64,000 nt of DNA from EW11 sp035765635 (GTDB lineage Bacteria > Verrucomicrobiota > Verrucomicrobiia > Opitutales > Opitutaceae). The notes under the pieces were generated by a model. It did not search any database and was not told the origin of the DNA. It was given only the letters and a program-made list of their open reading frames with translations. Below, piece after piece: positions 17,087 to 25,617 of the stretch; within the stretch, counting starts at the first letter, position 1; each line of letters starts with the position of its first letter. The DNA lies in contig DASTWZ010000029.1 in assembly GCA_035765635.1 (NCBI GenBank), forward strand, positions 1-64,000, given 5' to 3'. The translations under genes were made by a program, and so were the position numbers.

Positions 17087-19516
17087 ATGCCGACAAGCGA
17101 AAACCAGATAGCCAATGCCTGGCTCGAAACGCCGACCCGCGGCGTCATCGAACTCTCGCGCGACTGGCGCGGGCGACAAATCCCGCCGGTAAACCTCGGT
17201 CCGGAAGGGCCGAAGTTCGCGACGTTCACCAAGCTGCCTGACTTCTGTTTCGGGGTGGAGAGCGGCTATTTCGTAAACCGCAAAGGCGAGATTTTCTTCT
17301 TCATCAAAGCGAACCAGGTGGAGGAGTTCGCGAACGAGGCGCTGTATCTCGCAGGCGATTTCAACGGATGGCAGAACGCCGTCGGGAATCCAGCCTGGCA
17401 ACTGGTGCGCGGCCACCTCGCCGGCGAAGACGTGTTCATTTTGCCCAAGCAGAAGGCGGCGCGCTTTTTCGCCGCCGAGCCGATGCGGTTCAAATTCGTC
17501 ACCGGCCGGCATCAGTGGCTCGAAGTGCCGCTCGAGGCTCCGAACGCGGTTCGCGACGAGCAGGGAAATGTTAACCGCCTGATTGAGCCAGATCGCACCG
17601 GGCAGCACCTGTTTCAGTTTACGGTCGCCGAGCCGCTGGAGCTGTCGCGCACGTGGAAGCTGTTTTTTGGCGACCAGGAAAGCGTCGTACTCCGGCCGGG
17701 TGCGTTCTTTTTCGATCTGCACAGCGATATCCGGCTCGGCGCGATCGTGGGCCCGGCCGCGACAACTTTTCGACTTTTCGCGCCGCGCGCCAAGACGGTC
17801 ACACTCTGCCTCACCGATGACCTAACGCGTAGAAATGAGTCACATCGTTACGAGCTCAAACGCCGCGAGGACCATGTCTGGGAAATAACCCTTTCGCGGA
17901 ATCTGCACGGTTGGTTTTACTGGTATCTCGTCGACGGTCCGCAGGATCGTTTCGGTCTCTTTAACCCGGAGCAGCCGGTGCTCGACCCTTATGCTCTCGC
18001 GGCGGTCGATCGCGACGGCCCCGGCATCATTTTGGATCCAGCCTGGGTTGGGCGCGCCGATCGCACCTTCAAGACTCCAGCCTGGCAGGATCTCGTGATC
18101 GTGGAGGCGCACGTCCGCGATCTCGCCGATCGCGCTCCGGTGCGCGTCGCCGCCGATCAGCGCCACGGGTTTTCGAATCTGCAGAAGTGGGTGGAGAGTC
18201 CTGATTTTTATCTGCATCACCTCGGGGTGAACGCGGTGGAACTCCAGCCCGTCCAGGAATTCGATAACAAGACGCGCGAGGAATATCATTGGGGTTACAT
18301 GACCAATAATTTTTTCGCGCCGGAGAGCAGCTATTCGCGCGATCCGGAAAAAGCGTCGGGCATTCACGAGCTGCGTTCCCTGGTCGAGACGTTTCACAAA
18401 CGAGGCATCGCCGTGCTGCTCGACGTGGTCTACAATCATGTGGGCGAGCCGGCTCACCTGATGTTCATCGACAAGCTGTACTATTTTGAAGCGGACAATG
18501 CCGGCGTGTTGGCGAACTGGAGTGGTTGCGGCAATGATCTGCGGGCGAACGCGAGCATGGCGAAAAGGCTGATAATCGACAGCCTCATTCATCTCATCGA
18601 GGTCTTCGGCGTGGATGGTTTTCGCGTCGATCTGGCGGACCTGATCGGCGTCGAGGTGCTGCGCGACGTCGAGCGCGCGCTCAAGAAGGTGAAGCCGGAT
18701 GTGGTTTTGATCGCGGAGCCGTGGAGCTTCCGCGGCCATATCGCCGGCGCGCTGCGCGACACCGGCTGGGCGTCATGGAATGATGGATACAGAAACTTCG
18801 TGCGCGATTATGTGCGCGGTGGGGGAGCGCGCGAAGGGTACGAGTATTTCTTGAAGGGCTCGCCCTGGTTTTACGCGAAGTGGCCGGCGCAGACGGTCAA
18901 CTACACCGAGTCCCACGACGACAAGACCTGGATCGACAACATCACCGAAAATCCCGACGGCAATGGCTTCAATCCCACGGGCAACGATCGCCAGCGCACG
19001 CATCTGATGGCGGCGATTCTCTGTGCATCGATCGGCATTCCGATGCTGGCCGCGGGACAGGATTTTCTGCGGTCGAAGCAAGGTGTGAACAACACCTATC
19101 AGCGCGGCGACTTGAACGCGTTGGATTATCGCCGGATTTATCGCTTCCCCACGACGCATGCGTATTTCGCGGCGTGGATTCGGTTTCGACTCTCCGAGGA
19201 AGGAAAGCACCTGCGCCTGTTTTCCCGGCCGAGCGAAACGTTTTTCCATTTCGCCTTCGCCGAAAACTCGACCGCCGCTGCGACCGTCTACAACGCCGAT
19301 CGCTCGCAAGGAAGCACTCGGCTGCTCTTCGCGGTAAATCCAACCAAGAACGACGTGATCATCCCGCTGGACGCCGGAATCGTCGCCGGCGAATGGAAGC
19401 AACTGGCCGACCACGAACATTTCTTCACCGCCCAACCAAACGAGTTGAAGCAACCGATCGAAGCCGACCTCTACCTCCCGCCCCTCAGCTGCGGCCTCTG
19501 GATCGAAGTGGGTTGA
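17087..19516 (+). CDS. GH13 alpha-glucan enzyme, pullulanase/isoamylase type
   Basis: An 809-residue glycoside hydrolase of family 13. Two N-terminal CBM48-like segments are visible: one around NEALYLAGDFNGWQNAVGNP and another around ATTFRLFAPRAKTVTLCL and GWFYWYLVDG. The catalytic barrel has VLLDVVYNHVG, nucleophile GFRVDLADLIG, acid/base VVLIAEPWSF and ESHDDKTW. Second-domain layout and the YNHVGEP motif fit debranching enzymes (alpha-1,6 bonds) better than branching enzymes. No signal peptide, so it acts in the cytoplasm on glycogen or imported dextrins. It precedes the glycolytic genes but is separated from them by a repeat. Confidence 0.85.
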   Translation: MPTSENQIANAWLETPTRGVIELSRDWRGRQIPPVNLGPEGPKFATFTKLPDFCFGVESGYFVNRKGEIFFFIKANQVEEFANEALYLAGDFNGWQNAVGNPAWQLVRGHLAGEDVFILPKQKAARFFAAEPMRFKFVTGRHQWLEVPLEAPNAVRDEQGNVNRLIEPDRTGQHLFQFTVAEPLELSRTWKLFFGDQESVVLRPGAFFFDLHSDIRLGAIVGPAATTFRLFAPRAKTVTLCLTDDLTRRNESHRYELKRREDHVWEITLSRNLHGWFYWYLVDGPQDRFGLFNPEQPVLDPYALAAVDRDGPGIILDPAWVGRADRTFKTPAWQDLVIVEAHVRDLADRAPVRVAADQRHGFSNLQKWVESPDFYLHHLGVNAVELQPVQEFDNKTREEYHWGYMTNNFFAPESSYSRDPEKASGIHELRSLVETFHKRGIAVLLDVVYNHVGEPAHLMFIDKLYYFEADNAGVLANWSGCGNDLRANASMAKRLIIDSLIHLIEVFGVDGFRVDLADLIGVEVLRDVERALKKVKPDVVLIAEPWSFRGHIAGALRDTGWASWNDGYRNFVRDYVRGGGAREGYEYFLKGSPWFYAKWPAQTVNYTESHDDKTWIDNITENPDGNGFNPTGNDRQRTHLMAAILCASIGIPMLAAGQDFLRSKQGVNNTYQRGDLNALDYRRIYRFPTTHAYFAAWIRFRLSEEGKHLRLFSRPSETFFHFAFAENSTAAATVYNADRSQGSTRLLFAVNPTKNDVIIPLDAGIVAGEWKQLADHEHFFTAQPNELKQPIEADLYLPPLSCGLWIEVG

Positions 19517-19521
19517 GATCT

Positions 19522-19743
19522 TTTTTGCCCACGAATCACACGAAGGACACGAAAAGGACCAAACCGTTTTCCCACGGAATTCACGGAAAACACGGAAATA
19601 TTTTCTATCTCTTCCACATCTGATGAAACGGAATGAGCCGCTGAAGAGGCCATGTTTCGAAGGGTATTTTCCGTGTCGTCCGTGCTTTCCGTGGGAGAAT
19701 GGTATTTTGATTTCGTGTCCTTCGTGTGATTCGTGGGCAAAAA
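19522..19743. repeat. Nested palindrome of CACGAA/CACGGAA words, copy 1
   Basis: Outer arms 19522-19554 and 19711-19743 are perfectly complementary over 33 bp (left arm begins TTTTTGCCCACGAATCACAC). Inner arms at about 19567-19601 and 19665-19699 consist of CCCACGGAA, CACGGAA and their complements. The T-run entering and A-run leaving the stem would give a terminator in either direction. Same architecture at 29812-29903 and 50949-51112. Confidence 0.8.
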
Positions 19744-19873
19744 GCAGACCACTGTGCTGGCCGGAAATCGCCAAAACCCTTGCCAACGCCGCAGCTGTTT
19801 CACTTAGTTCGACCTTCCACGTCTACCGACGTGGGCTAACGCAAAACAGCACACAACCAATCGGAGTCCTCCC

Positions 19874-20920
19874 ATGGCAGTCAAAGTTGCAATCAATGGT
19901 TTCGGCCGCATCGGCCGCCTCGTTTTCCGCGCGCTTGTTGAGCAAGGTTTGCTCGGCTCGACGTTCGACGTTGTCGCCGTCGGCGATATCGTCCCCGCCG
20001 ACAACCTGGCTTACCTGGTGAAGTATGACTCCACGCAGGGCAAATTTAACGGCACCGTCACGTCCAAGAAATCGGCTCCAGACAAAGCCGAAGACGACGT
20101 CCTCGTCGTCAATGGTCACGAAATCAAAGTCGTGAGCGCGAAGACCCCGGCCGAACTTCCGTGGGCCGCTCTCGGCGTCCAGGTCGTCATCGAGTCGACT
20201 GGTCTCTTCACCGACGCTGAAAAAGCGAAGGGCCACATCGCCGCTGGCGCCAAGAAGGTCATCATTTCCGCTCCGGCCAAGGGCGAAGACATCACCGTGG
20301 TGATGGGCGTGAACGACGACAAATACGACGCATCGAAACACAACATCATATCGAACGCGTCGTGCACGACGAACTGCTTGGCTCCGCTCGTTCACGTGCT
20401 CCTCAAGGAAGGCTTCGGTCTTTCGGAAGGCCTCATGACGACGGTCCACGCTTACACCGCCACGCAGAAGACGGTCGATGGTCCCTCGAAGAAAGACTGG
20501 AAGGGCGGCCGCACCGCTGCTCAGAACGTCATCCCGAGCACAACCGGCGCCGCGAAGGCCGTCGCTCTCGTTCTTCCGGAAGTGAAGGGCAAGCTCACCG
20601 GCATGTCGTTCCGCGTTCCGGTTCCGACGGTCTCGGTCGTCGACCTCACCTTCAAGACGGTCAAGGAAACCTCGCTCGACGAGATCAAGGCCGCGATCAA
20701 GAAGGCCGGCGAGACCTACATGAAGGGCATCCTCGCCTACACCGACGAGGAAGTCGTTTCGTCTGACTTCATCCACGACAACCGCTCGTCGATCTTCGAC
20801 GCCGGTTCGTCGATAGAGCTGAACAAGAATTTCTTCAAGCTCGTGAGCTGGTACGACAACGAGTGGGGCTACAGCAACCGCTGCATCGACCTCCTCAAGA
20901 AAGTCGGAAGCAAACTCTAA
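19874..20920 (+). CDS. gap: Glyceraldehyde-3-phosphate dehydrogenase
   Basis: A 348-residue glycolytic enzyme that oxidises glyceraldehyde 3-phosphate to 1,3-bisphosphoglycerate with NAD(P). The Rossmann start VAINGFGRIGRLVFRA and active-site segment SNASCTTNCLAP (catalytic Cys) are intact, as is the C-terminal WYDNEWGYSNR. ATG 19874 follows GGAG. It is the first of a glycolytic series (gap, pgk, tpiA) on the plus strand. A hairpin lies between it and pgk, so read-through or separate promoters control the downstream genes. Confidence 0.98.
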   Translation: MAVKVAINGFGRIGRLVFRALVEQGLLGSTFDVVAVGDIVPADNLAYLVKYDSTQGKFNGTVTSKKSAPDKAEDDVLVVNGHEIKVVSAKTPAELPWAALGVQVVIESTGLFTDAEKAKGHIAAGAKKVIISAPAKGEDITVVMGVNDDKYDASKHNIISNASCTTNCLAPLVHVLLKEGFGLSEGLMTTVHAYTATQKTVDGPSKKDWKGGRTAAQNVIPSTTGAAKAVALVLPEVKGKLTGMSFRVPVPTVSVVDLTFKTVKETSLDEIKAAIKKAGETYMKGILAYTDEEVVSSDFIHDNRSSIFDAGSSIELNKNFFKLVSWYDNEWGYSNRCIDLLKKVGSKL

Positions 20921-20947
20921 TCGCAGCCTCTAGCAGCTGCACAAAGC

Positions 20948-21000
20948 GAAGGCTGAAAGCTGAGGAGAGCGAAATCGCTTTTCTTCGGTTTTCAGCCTTC
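20948..21000 (+). terminator. Hairpin between gap and pgk
   Basis: GAAGGCTGAAA (20948-20958) pairs with TTTTCAGCCTTC (20989-21000); inside, AGCGA/TCGCT forms a second stem. There is no clear T-tract after it, so it may act as an attenuator or RNA-stability structure. GGCTGAAGGCTGA words recur near 27330-27365. Confidence 0.5.
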
Positions 21001-21096
21001 CGCGTTTTACCGCGCTTCTGCTAACGTGCGCGGTTTCATTTTTCCAACGCATCGCTCTTTCAACAACGCCCGCTCTCCTCGTTTCCCTTTTTCATC

Positions 21097-22341
21097 ATGG
21101 CAAAGTTCAAGACCATCCGTGACCTCGATCTCTCTGGAAAACGCGTTCTCATGCGCGTCGATTTCAATGTCCCGCAGGACAAGAATACCGGTGCGATCAC
21201 CAATAATCAGCGCATCGTCGCCGCGCTGCCCACGATCAAGTTTGCCCTCGAAAAGGGCGCGTCCGTCGTGTTGATGAGCCATCTCGGCCGCCCCGATGGT
21301 CAAGCGATCGCCAAATACTCCCTGCGCCCCGTCGCGGCGGAATTGGCCAAGCTGCTGAACAAACCGGTCGCCTTCGCCGAAGACTGCGTCGGTCCCGTGG
21401 CGGAAAAAGCCGCGGCTGCGCTCAAGGCGGGCGACGTGCTCCTGTTGGAAAACCTGCGTTTCCACATCGAAGAGGAAGGCAAAGTGAAGCTCGAAGACGG
21501 CACCTCGAAGAAAGCCGATCCGAAAGCGGTGGAAGCATTCCGCGCGAGCCTCTCGAAGCTCGGAGATGTCTACGTGAACGACGCCTTCGGCACCGCGCAC
21601 CGCGCGCATTCGTCGATGGTCGGCGTGACCCTGCCGCAGAAAGCCGCGGGCTTTTTGATGGAGGCCGAGCTGAACGCTTTTGCCGCGGTGCTCGATCATC
21701 CGAAGCGCCCGTTGCTCGCGATTCTCGGCGGCAAGAAGATCGAGGACAAAATTCCGCTGATCAACAATCTGCTCGAGAAGGTGAACGACATCATCATCGG
21801 CGGTGGCATGGCCTACACCTTCAAGAAGGAACTCGACGGCATGCAGATCGGAAAATCGCTCTACGATCCGGAGGGCGCGAAGATCGTGAAGGATCTCGTC
21901 GCGAAGGCGAAAGCCAAGAATGTCACGCTGAGTTTCCCGGTTGATTTCGTCGCGGCCGACAAGTTTGGCGACGATGCGAATACCCAAATCGTTACCGACA
22001 AGCAGGGTATCCCAGCGGATTGGGAAGGCCTCGATATCGGCCCGAAGTCGCGGGAAATTTTCGGCGACATCATTCGCAAGTCGAAGACCATCGTTTGGAA
22101 CGGCCCTGCGGGCGTGTTCGAGATCGAAAAATTCGCCGGCGGCACCAAAGCCATGGCTGAGGCCGTGGTCGCAGCGACTCAAGCCGGAGCCACGACCGTG
22201 ATCGGCGGCGGCGACACCGCGACCGCCGCGAAGAAATTCAAAGTGGACACGAAGGTGAGCCACTGCTCCACCGGCGGCGGCGCCAGCCTGGAATTCCTCG
22301 AAGGCAAAGTGCTGCCGGGCGTGGCGTTCCTGGAAAGCTGA
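21097..22341 (+). CDS. pgk: Phosphoglycerate kinase
   Basis: A 414-residue kinase transferring phosphate from 1,3-bisphosphoglycerate to ADP. N-terminal substrate-binding segments RVLMRVDFNVP and MSHLGRPDG, the hinge region VYVNDAFGTAHRAHSS, and the nucleotide-binding GGKKIEDKI, VWNGPAGVFE and GGGDTATAAKK are all present, at normal length. Second gene of the gap-pgk-tpiA series, 176 bp after gap. Confidence 0.98.
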   Translation: MAKFKTIRDLDLSGKRVLMRVDFNVPQDKNTGAITNNQRIVAALPTIKFALEKGASVVLMSHLGRPDGQAIAKYSLRPVAAELAKLLNKPVAFAEDCVGPVAEKAAAALKAGDVLLLENLRFHIEEEGKVKLEDGTSKKADPKAVEAFRASLSKLGDVYVNDAFGTAHRAHSSMVGVTLPQKAAGFLMEAELNAFAAVLDHPKRPLLAILGGKKIEDKIPLINNLLEKVNDIIIGGGMAYTFKKELDGMQIGKSLYDPEGAKIVKDLVAKAKAKNVTLSFPVDFVAADKFGDDANTQIVTDKQGIPADWEGLDIGPKSREIFGDIIRKSKTIVWNGPAGVFEIEKFAGGTKAMAEAVVAATQAGATTVIGGGDTATAAKKFKVDTKVSHCSTGGGASLEFLEGKVLPGVAFLES

Positions 22342-22622
22342 AATCGCTTCGCGGGGGGAAACGTCTTCAAACGCCTCATTTGCTCCGCTGAAAACGCTTC
22401 CCTCCGCATCGCTTTTCGTGATTTCCGAATGCGACCTGCCGCACGACAAAGTTCGTGAAAATCCGCGCCACCAACGATCGACTTATGTCCTTTGTCTTTG
22501 GCATGTGTGGTGGAACCTTCCGCGCTCTTTCACCTCCGGCAGATTGTCACCTAACCGCTCAAATGAGCCATAAACCGACCTCAAATCCAAATCGCAGACC
22601 GTAACTTTAATTCATTTTATCC
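22342..22622. other. Spacer between pgk and tpiA
   Basis: A 281-bp gap without an open frame of interest, repeat copy or strong hairpin. Its length suggests tpiA has its own promoter; TTGTCA at 22544-22549 is the only -35-like word noticed, with poor spacing to the following CATAAA. Confidence 0.3.
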
Positions 22623-23390
22623 ATGATTCGCAAAAAACTCATCGCCGGTAACTGGAAGATGAACAAGACCTCCGCCGACGGTCTCCAACTCACGCAGGAG
22701 ATCGTGGCTGAGGTAGGCAAAGTCACCGACGTCGACATCGTGGTATGTCCGCCGTTCACCGCGCTGGAGAGCGTGGCTCGCGCTGTCGATGGTTCGACCG
22801 TGAAGCTCGGGGCGCAGAACATGCATCACGAAGCGAGTGGCGCCTACACCGGCGAAATCTCCGCTGGGATGCTGCGTTCTCTCTTCGCCACGCACGTGAT
22901 CCTCGGCCACAGCGAACGTCGCAGCTATTTCGGCGAGACCGATGCAGGCATCAACAAGAAGGTTCTCGCCGCGTTGAAGAATCAACTGCGCCCGATTCTC
23001 TGCGTCGGTGAAACGCTCGCCGAGCGCGAAGCCGGATCGACATTGAAGGTCGTGCAGACCCAACTCGAAGCCGGCCTCGAGGGCGTGAGCAAGGATTTGG
23101 CGACCAGCGTGGTGATCGCCTACGAGCCCGTCTGGGCGATCGGCACCGGCAAAGTCGCGACGACGGAGCAAGCGCAAGAAGTGCACGCCTTCATCCGCAC
23201 GCTGCTGACGAAGTTGTTCGGCGAAGCCGCCGCGCAGAAAGTCCGCATTCTCTACGGAGGCTCGATGAAGCCCGCGAACGCGCCCGAGCTCCTCGCCCAA
23301 AAAGACATCGATGGAGGCCTGATCGGCGGAGCCAGCCTCGAAGCCCGCAGCTTCGTGGATTTAATCAAAGCGGCCGTGGCGGCGAAGTAG
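22623..23390 (+). CDS. tpiA: Triosephosphate isomerase
   Basis: A 255-residue TIM barrel that interconverts dihydroxyacetone phosphate and glyceraldehyde 3-phosphate. Catalytic Lys in AGNWKMNK, His in ILGHSERR, Glu in AYEPVWAIGTG, and the phosphate-binding ILYGGSMKP and GGASL are present. Third gene of the glycolytic series; the tandem REPIN array starts about 50 bp after its stop. Confidence 0.98.
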   Translation: MIRKKLIAGNWKMNKTSADGLQLTQEIVAEVGKVTDVDIVVCPPFTALESVARAVDGSTVKLGAQNMHHEASGAYTGEISAGMLRSLFATHVILGHSERRSYFGETDAGINKKVLAALKNQLRPILCVGETLAEREAGSTLKVVQTQLEAGLEGVSKDLATSVVIAYEPVWAIGTGKVATTEQAQEVHAFIRTLLTKLFGEAAAQKVRILYGGSMKPANAPELLAQKDIDGGLIGGASLEARSFVDLIKAAVAAK

Positions 23391-23440
23391 GGCGGAGTCC
23401 CGTTCGACATAGCGTTCCCGCGTCCGCTAGAATTTGCCGC

Positions 23441-23645
23441 ATCGTCAGCCGCGATCGAGTCCGTCCGCGCCTTGGGGCGCGGACTTTAGGTAGGTTGGCC
23501 GGCGAGGACGCCAGCGCTCCCAGTCGCAAGCGTTCTCTCATGCTCGATGTTTTGGCCCCGCGAACAAGCCGGGTTCGAGTCTGGAAAAAAGCCGCGCCCT
23601 CCGAGGCGCGGTTTTTTGTCGGAGCGCCGGCGCCCACGCCGGCAT
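23441..23645 (+). repeat. REPIN unit A of a 251-bp tandem duplication
   Basis: The unit contains, in order: a perfect 9-bp stem GTCCGCGCC-TTGG-GGCGCGGAC (23463-23484); an inverse REP (23497-23520); a GGGTTCGAGTC word; a terminator-like hairpin flanked by A6 and T6 (23585-23617); and a forward REP with GGAG head and 7-bp arms GCCGGCG/CGCCGGC (23621-23645). Unit B repeats it 251 bp later with few substitutions. Confidence 0.85.
23585..23617 (+). terminator. Terminator-like hairpin inside REPIN unit A
   Basis: A6, then CCGCGCC (23592-23598), a 6-nt loop, GGCGCGG (23605-23611), then T6. Symmetric A and T runs allow function on both strands. It is downstream of tpiA and could end that transcript. 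The copy in unit B lies at 23836-23869. Confidence 0.7.
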
Positions 23646-23691
23646 TCTTCGGCTCGGCAGAAAGCGACGGTCTCGCGCTAAAACTCACCAC

Positions 23692-23897
23692 ATCGTCAGC
23701 CGCGATCAAGTCCGTCCGCGCCTTGGGGCGCGGACTTTAGATATGCTGGCTGGCGAGGACGCCAGCGCTCCCAGTCGCAAGCGTTCTTTCACGCTCGATG
23801 CTTTGGCCCGGCGAACAAGCCGGGTTCGAGTCTGGAAAAAAGCCGCGTCCTCCAAGGCGCGGTTTTTTTGTCGGAGCGCCGGCGCCCACGCCGGCAT
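23692..23897 (+). repeat. REPIN unit B of the 251-bp tandem duplication
   Basis: Second copy of unit A: stem at 23714-23735, inverse REP at 23748-23771, terminator hairpin at 23836-23869 with one G-T pair, and forward REP at 23873-23897. It ends 65 bp before the RAYT start codon. Substitutions relative to unit A mostly fall outside the REP hairpins. Confidence 0.85.
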
Positions 23898-23962
23898 CAA
23901 AAAACAATATAAACAGATATATCTTTTGACGAACCAGCACCGACTTCCTTTCTGTTCCTCGT

Positions 23963-24580
23963 ATGCAAGAACTCGGGAGATGGGCTTCGCGCGGCTATTT
24001 GCCGCACTACGAAGATGGCAAGCGGTTTCAAATCGTCACTTATCGCCTTATCGATTCGCTCCCGCTTGCGGTCTTTCGGAAACTCGAGGAAATCCGTCGC
24101 GAAACGCCTTCTCTCGCTCCCGGATTTGCCGAGCGGCACCTCGACTTGGGCCACGGGAGCTGCCGACTTCGCGATCCCCAAAATGCAAAAATCATCGTGG
24201 ATGCGTGGAAGTTCTTCGATCGGCAACGCTACCTCCTTCACGCCTGGGTCGTGATGCCGAATCACGTGCACGTTTTATTCGAGCTGAGCGAAGCCTGGCC
24301 TCTGAGCAAGATATTGCACTCGTGGAAATCTTGGTCGGCGAAACGAATTATCGAGAACGAGCGGGGACCATCGCTGCCGGCGGGTGACGCCCGCGTTTGG
24401 CAGCGCGAATATTTCGATCGGTTCATCCGCAATGAGGAGCACTACGCCGCTGCCGTGCGCTATATCCACGAGAACCCAGTGAAAGCGGGTTTAGTACGCA
24501 AGGCGTCCGATTGGGAATGGAGCAGCGCCGCGGATTTGGATGTGATACGTCGACAGCGTCGGCGTACCGCCGACATTTAA
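23963..24580 (+). mobile_element. REP-associated tyrosine transposase (RAYT, Y1/HUH family)
   Basis: A 205-residue IS200-like single-strand transposase. The HUH motif lies in VVMPNHVHVLFEL (His101 and His103). Downstream is the RAYT-type segment FDRFIRNEEHYAAAVRYIHENPVKAGLV, with Tyr161 or Tyr167 as candidate nucleophile, and the C-terminal DWEWSSA. RAYTs are usually single-copy, domesticated relatives of IS200/IS605 transposases that move REP hairpins. Here two REPIN units sit immediately upstream and one REP 8 bp downstream, so this gene is the likely source of the GGAGC-headed REPs in the window. Its 3' end carries a further hairpin (24558-24574). Confidence 0.92.
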
Positions 24581-24587
24581 AAAAGAC

Positions 24588-24611
24588 GGCCGGCCAGGAC
24601 GCCAGCGTTCC
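24588..24611 (-). repeat. REP downstream of the RAYT gene
   Basis: Inverse REP: GCCGGCC-AGGA-CGCCAGC then GTTCC, i.e. head GGAAC in place of GGAGC. It is 8 bp beyond the RAYT stop and closes the bracket of REPs around the gene. Confidence 0.7.
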
Positions 24612-24689
24612 CAGTGGCGGCCGTCCGGCAGGTACGTCCCGCCTCCCGCGTCACTTCGTTCGCCCTCCCTCACTTCCCCCCCACCTCCC

Positions 24690-25577
24690 TCACTTCTTCC
24701 TCTCCAGCATCATCCCAATCAGCGCCCGCAAAAACGTCGTGTCTCCTTCGATATCGTTCAAACTCTCCAGCGCCGCTGCGGTGTGCTTTTCCGCGAATTT
24801 CCGGGCGCCTTCGATGCCGTATAATTTCACGAAGGTCGCTTTGTCTGCCTTTGCATCCTTGCCGGCGGTCTTGCCGAGGGTCGCGCTGTCGCTTGTGGCA
24901 TCAAGGATGTCGTCGATAATTTGAAAGGCCAAACCCAGCTCGCGGCCGAGCATTCTCAATTTTTCCAACTCCGGGCCCGGCGGAATCCTTCCACACAACC
25001 CGCCCATCACCAGCGAGACTTCGATCATCGCTGCGGTTTTATTCAGATGGATGAACTCCAATTCGTCCGGCGTGCAGTCCGCTTTTCTCTCTGCCTGGAG
25101 GTCTTCCATCTGCCCGCCGATCAAACGCTCACTGCCGGCGGCATACGCGAGCTCGCGCACCAGCGCCATCGCGAGCTCAGAATTGGCCGCATAGGCATTG
25201 GTCAAAATCAGAAACGCCTGCGTGAGCAGCGCGTCGCCCGCCAGCAAGGCTGTCGCCTCGTCGAACTGCTTGTGCGCCGTCGGTCGGCCGCGGCGCAAAT
25301 CATCGTTATCCATGCAGGGCAAATCGTCATGGATAAGTGAATACGTGTGTATGCACTCCACTGATACAGCGGCCGGGATCGGATCGAAGGTGTCGTGCGC
25401 GCTCAACTCGGCGGCGCTCAACACGAGCACGGGACGAAGGCGTTTGCCTCCGGCCTGCAGGCTGTAACGCATCGCTTCGTGGATCCGTTTTGGGCGAGTG
25501 CTCGCTTGCGGAACCAACTCGTGGATGCCTTGTTCCACCTGCAAAATGAGGTCGTTTAATTTAGTTGAGAACTCCAT
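24690..25577 (-). CDS. ispA: Polyprenyl (farnesyl/geranylgeranyl) diphosphate synthase
   Basis: A 295-residue short-chain trans-prenyltransferase. It has both Asp-rich metal sites: the first as LIHDDLPCMDNDDLRRG near residue 85 and the second as FQIIDDILD near 225. GGKRLRP (isopentenyl diphosphate binding) precedes the first. The two-residue insertion in the first site (DDLPCMD) is typical of bacterial farnesyl diphosphate synthases. ATG 25577 is preferred; longer frames overlap the divergent gene. The product feeds quinone, undecaprenyl and heme O (CtaB) synthesis. Confidence 0.93.
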   Translation of the reverse strand: MEFSTKLNDLILQVEQGIHELVPQASTRPKRIHEAMRYSLQAGGKRLRPVLVLSAAELSAHDTFDPIPAAVSVECIHTYSLIHDDLPCMDNDDLRRGRPTAHKQFDEATALLAGDALLTQAFLILTNAYAANSELAMALVRELAYAAGSERLIGGQMEDLQAERKADCTPDELEFIHLNKTAAMIEVSLVMGGLCGRIPPGPELEKLRMLGRELGLAFQIIDDILDATSDSATLGKTAGKDAKADKATFVKLYGIEGARKFAEKHTAAALESLNDIEGDTTFLRALIGMMLERKK

Positions 25578-25617
25578 GGGCGGTCGGCCTACTTTTCGGG
25601 AAATTTCTCCTGCCGCA

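Noticed and set aside
19522..19743. CRISPR array suggested by repeated CACGAA words
   Set aside because: The words are 7-9 bp, irregularly spaced and arranged as inverted arms; there are no uniform spacers and no cas genes.
21007..22449. 480-codon antisense open frame across pgk
   Set aside because: A shadow of a GC-rich gene: Arg/His/Gly-rich composition, no recognisable domain, and pgk on the other strand is certain.
23560..23584. tRNA 3' half (GGGTTCGAGTC) in the REPIN units
   Set aside because: Only a T-loop-like word is present; no acceptor or anticodon arm is found upstream, and the stem around the word is poor. It repeats as part of the 251-bp unit.
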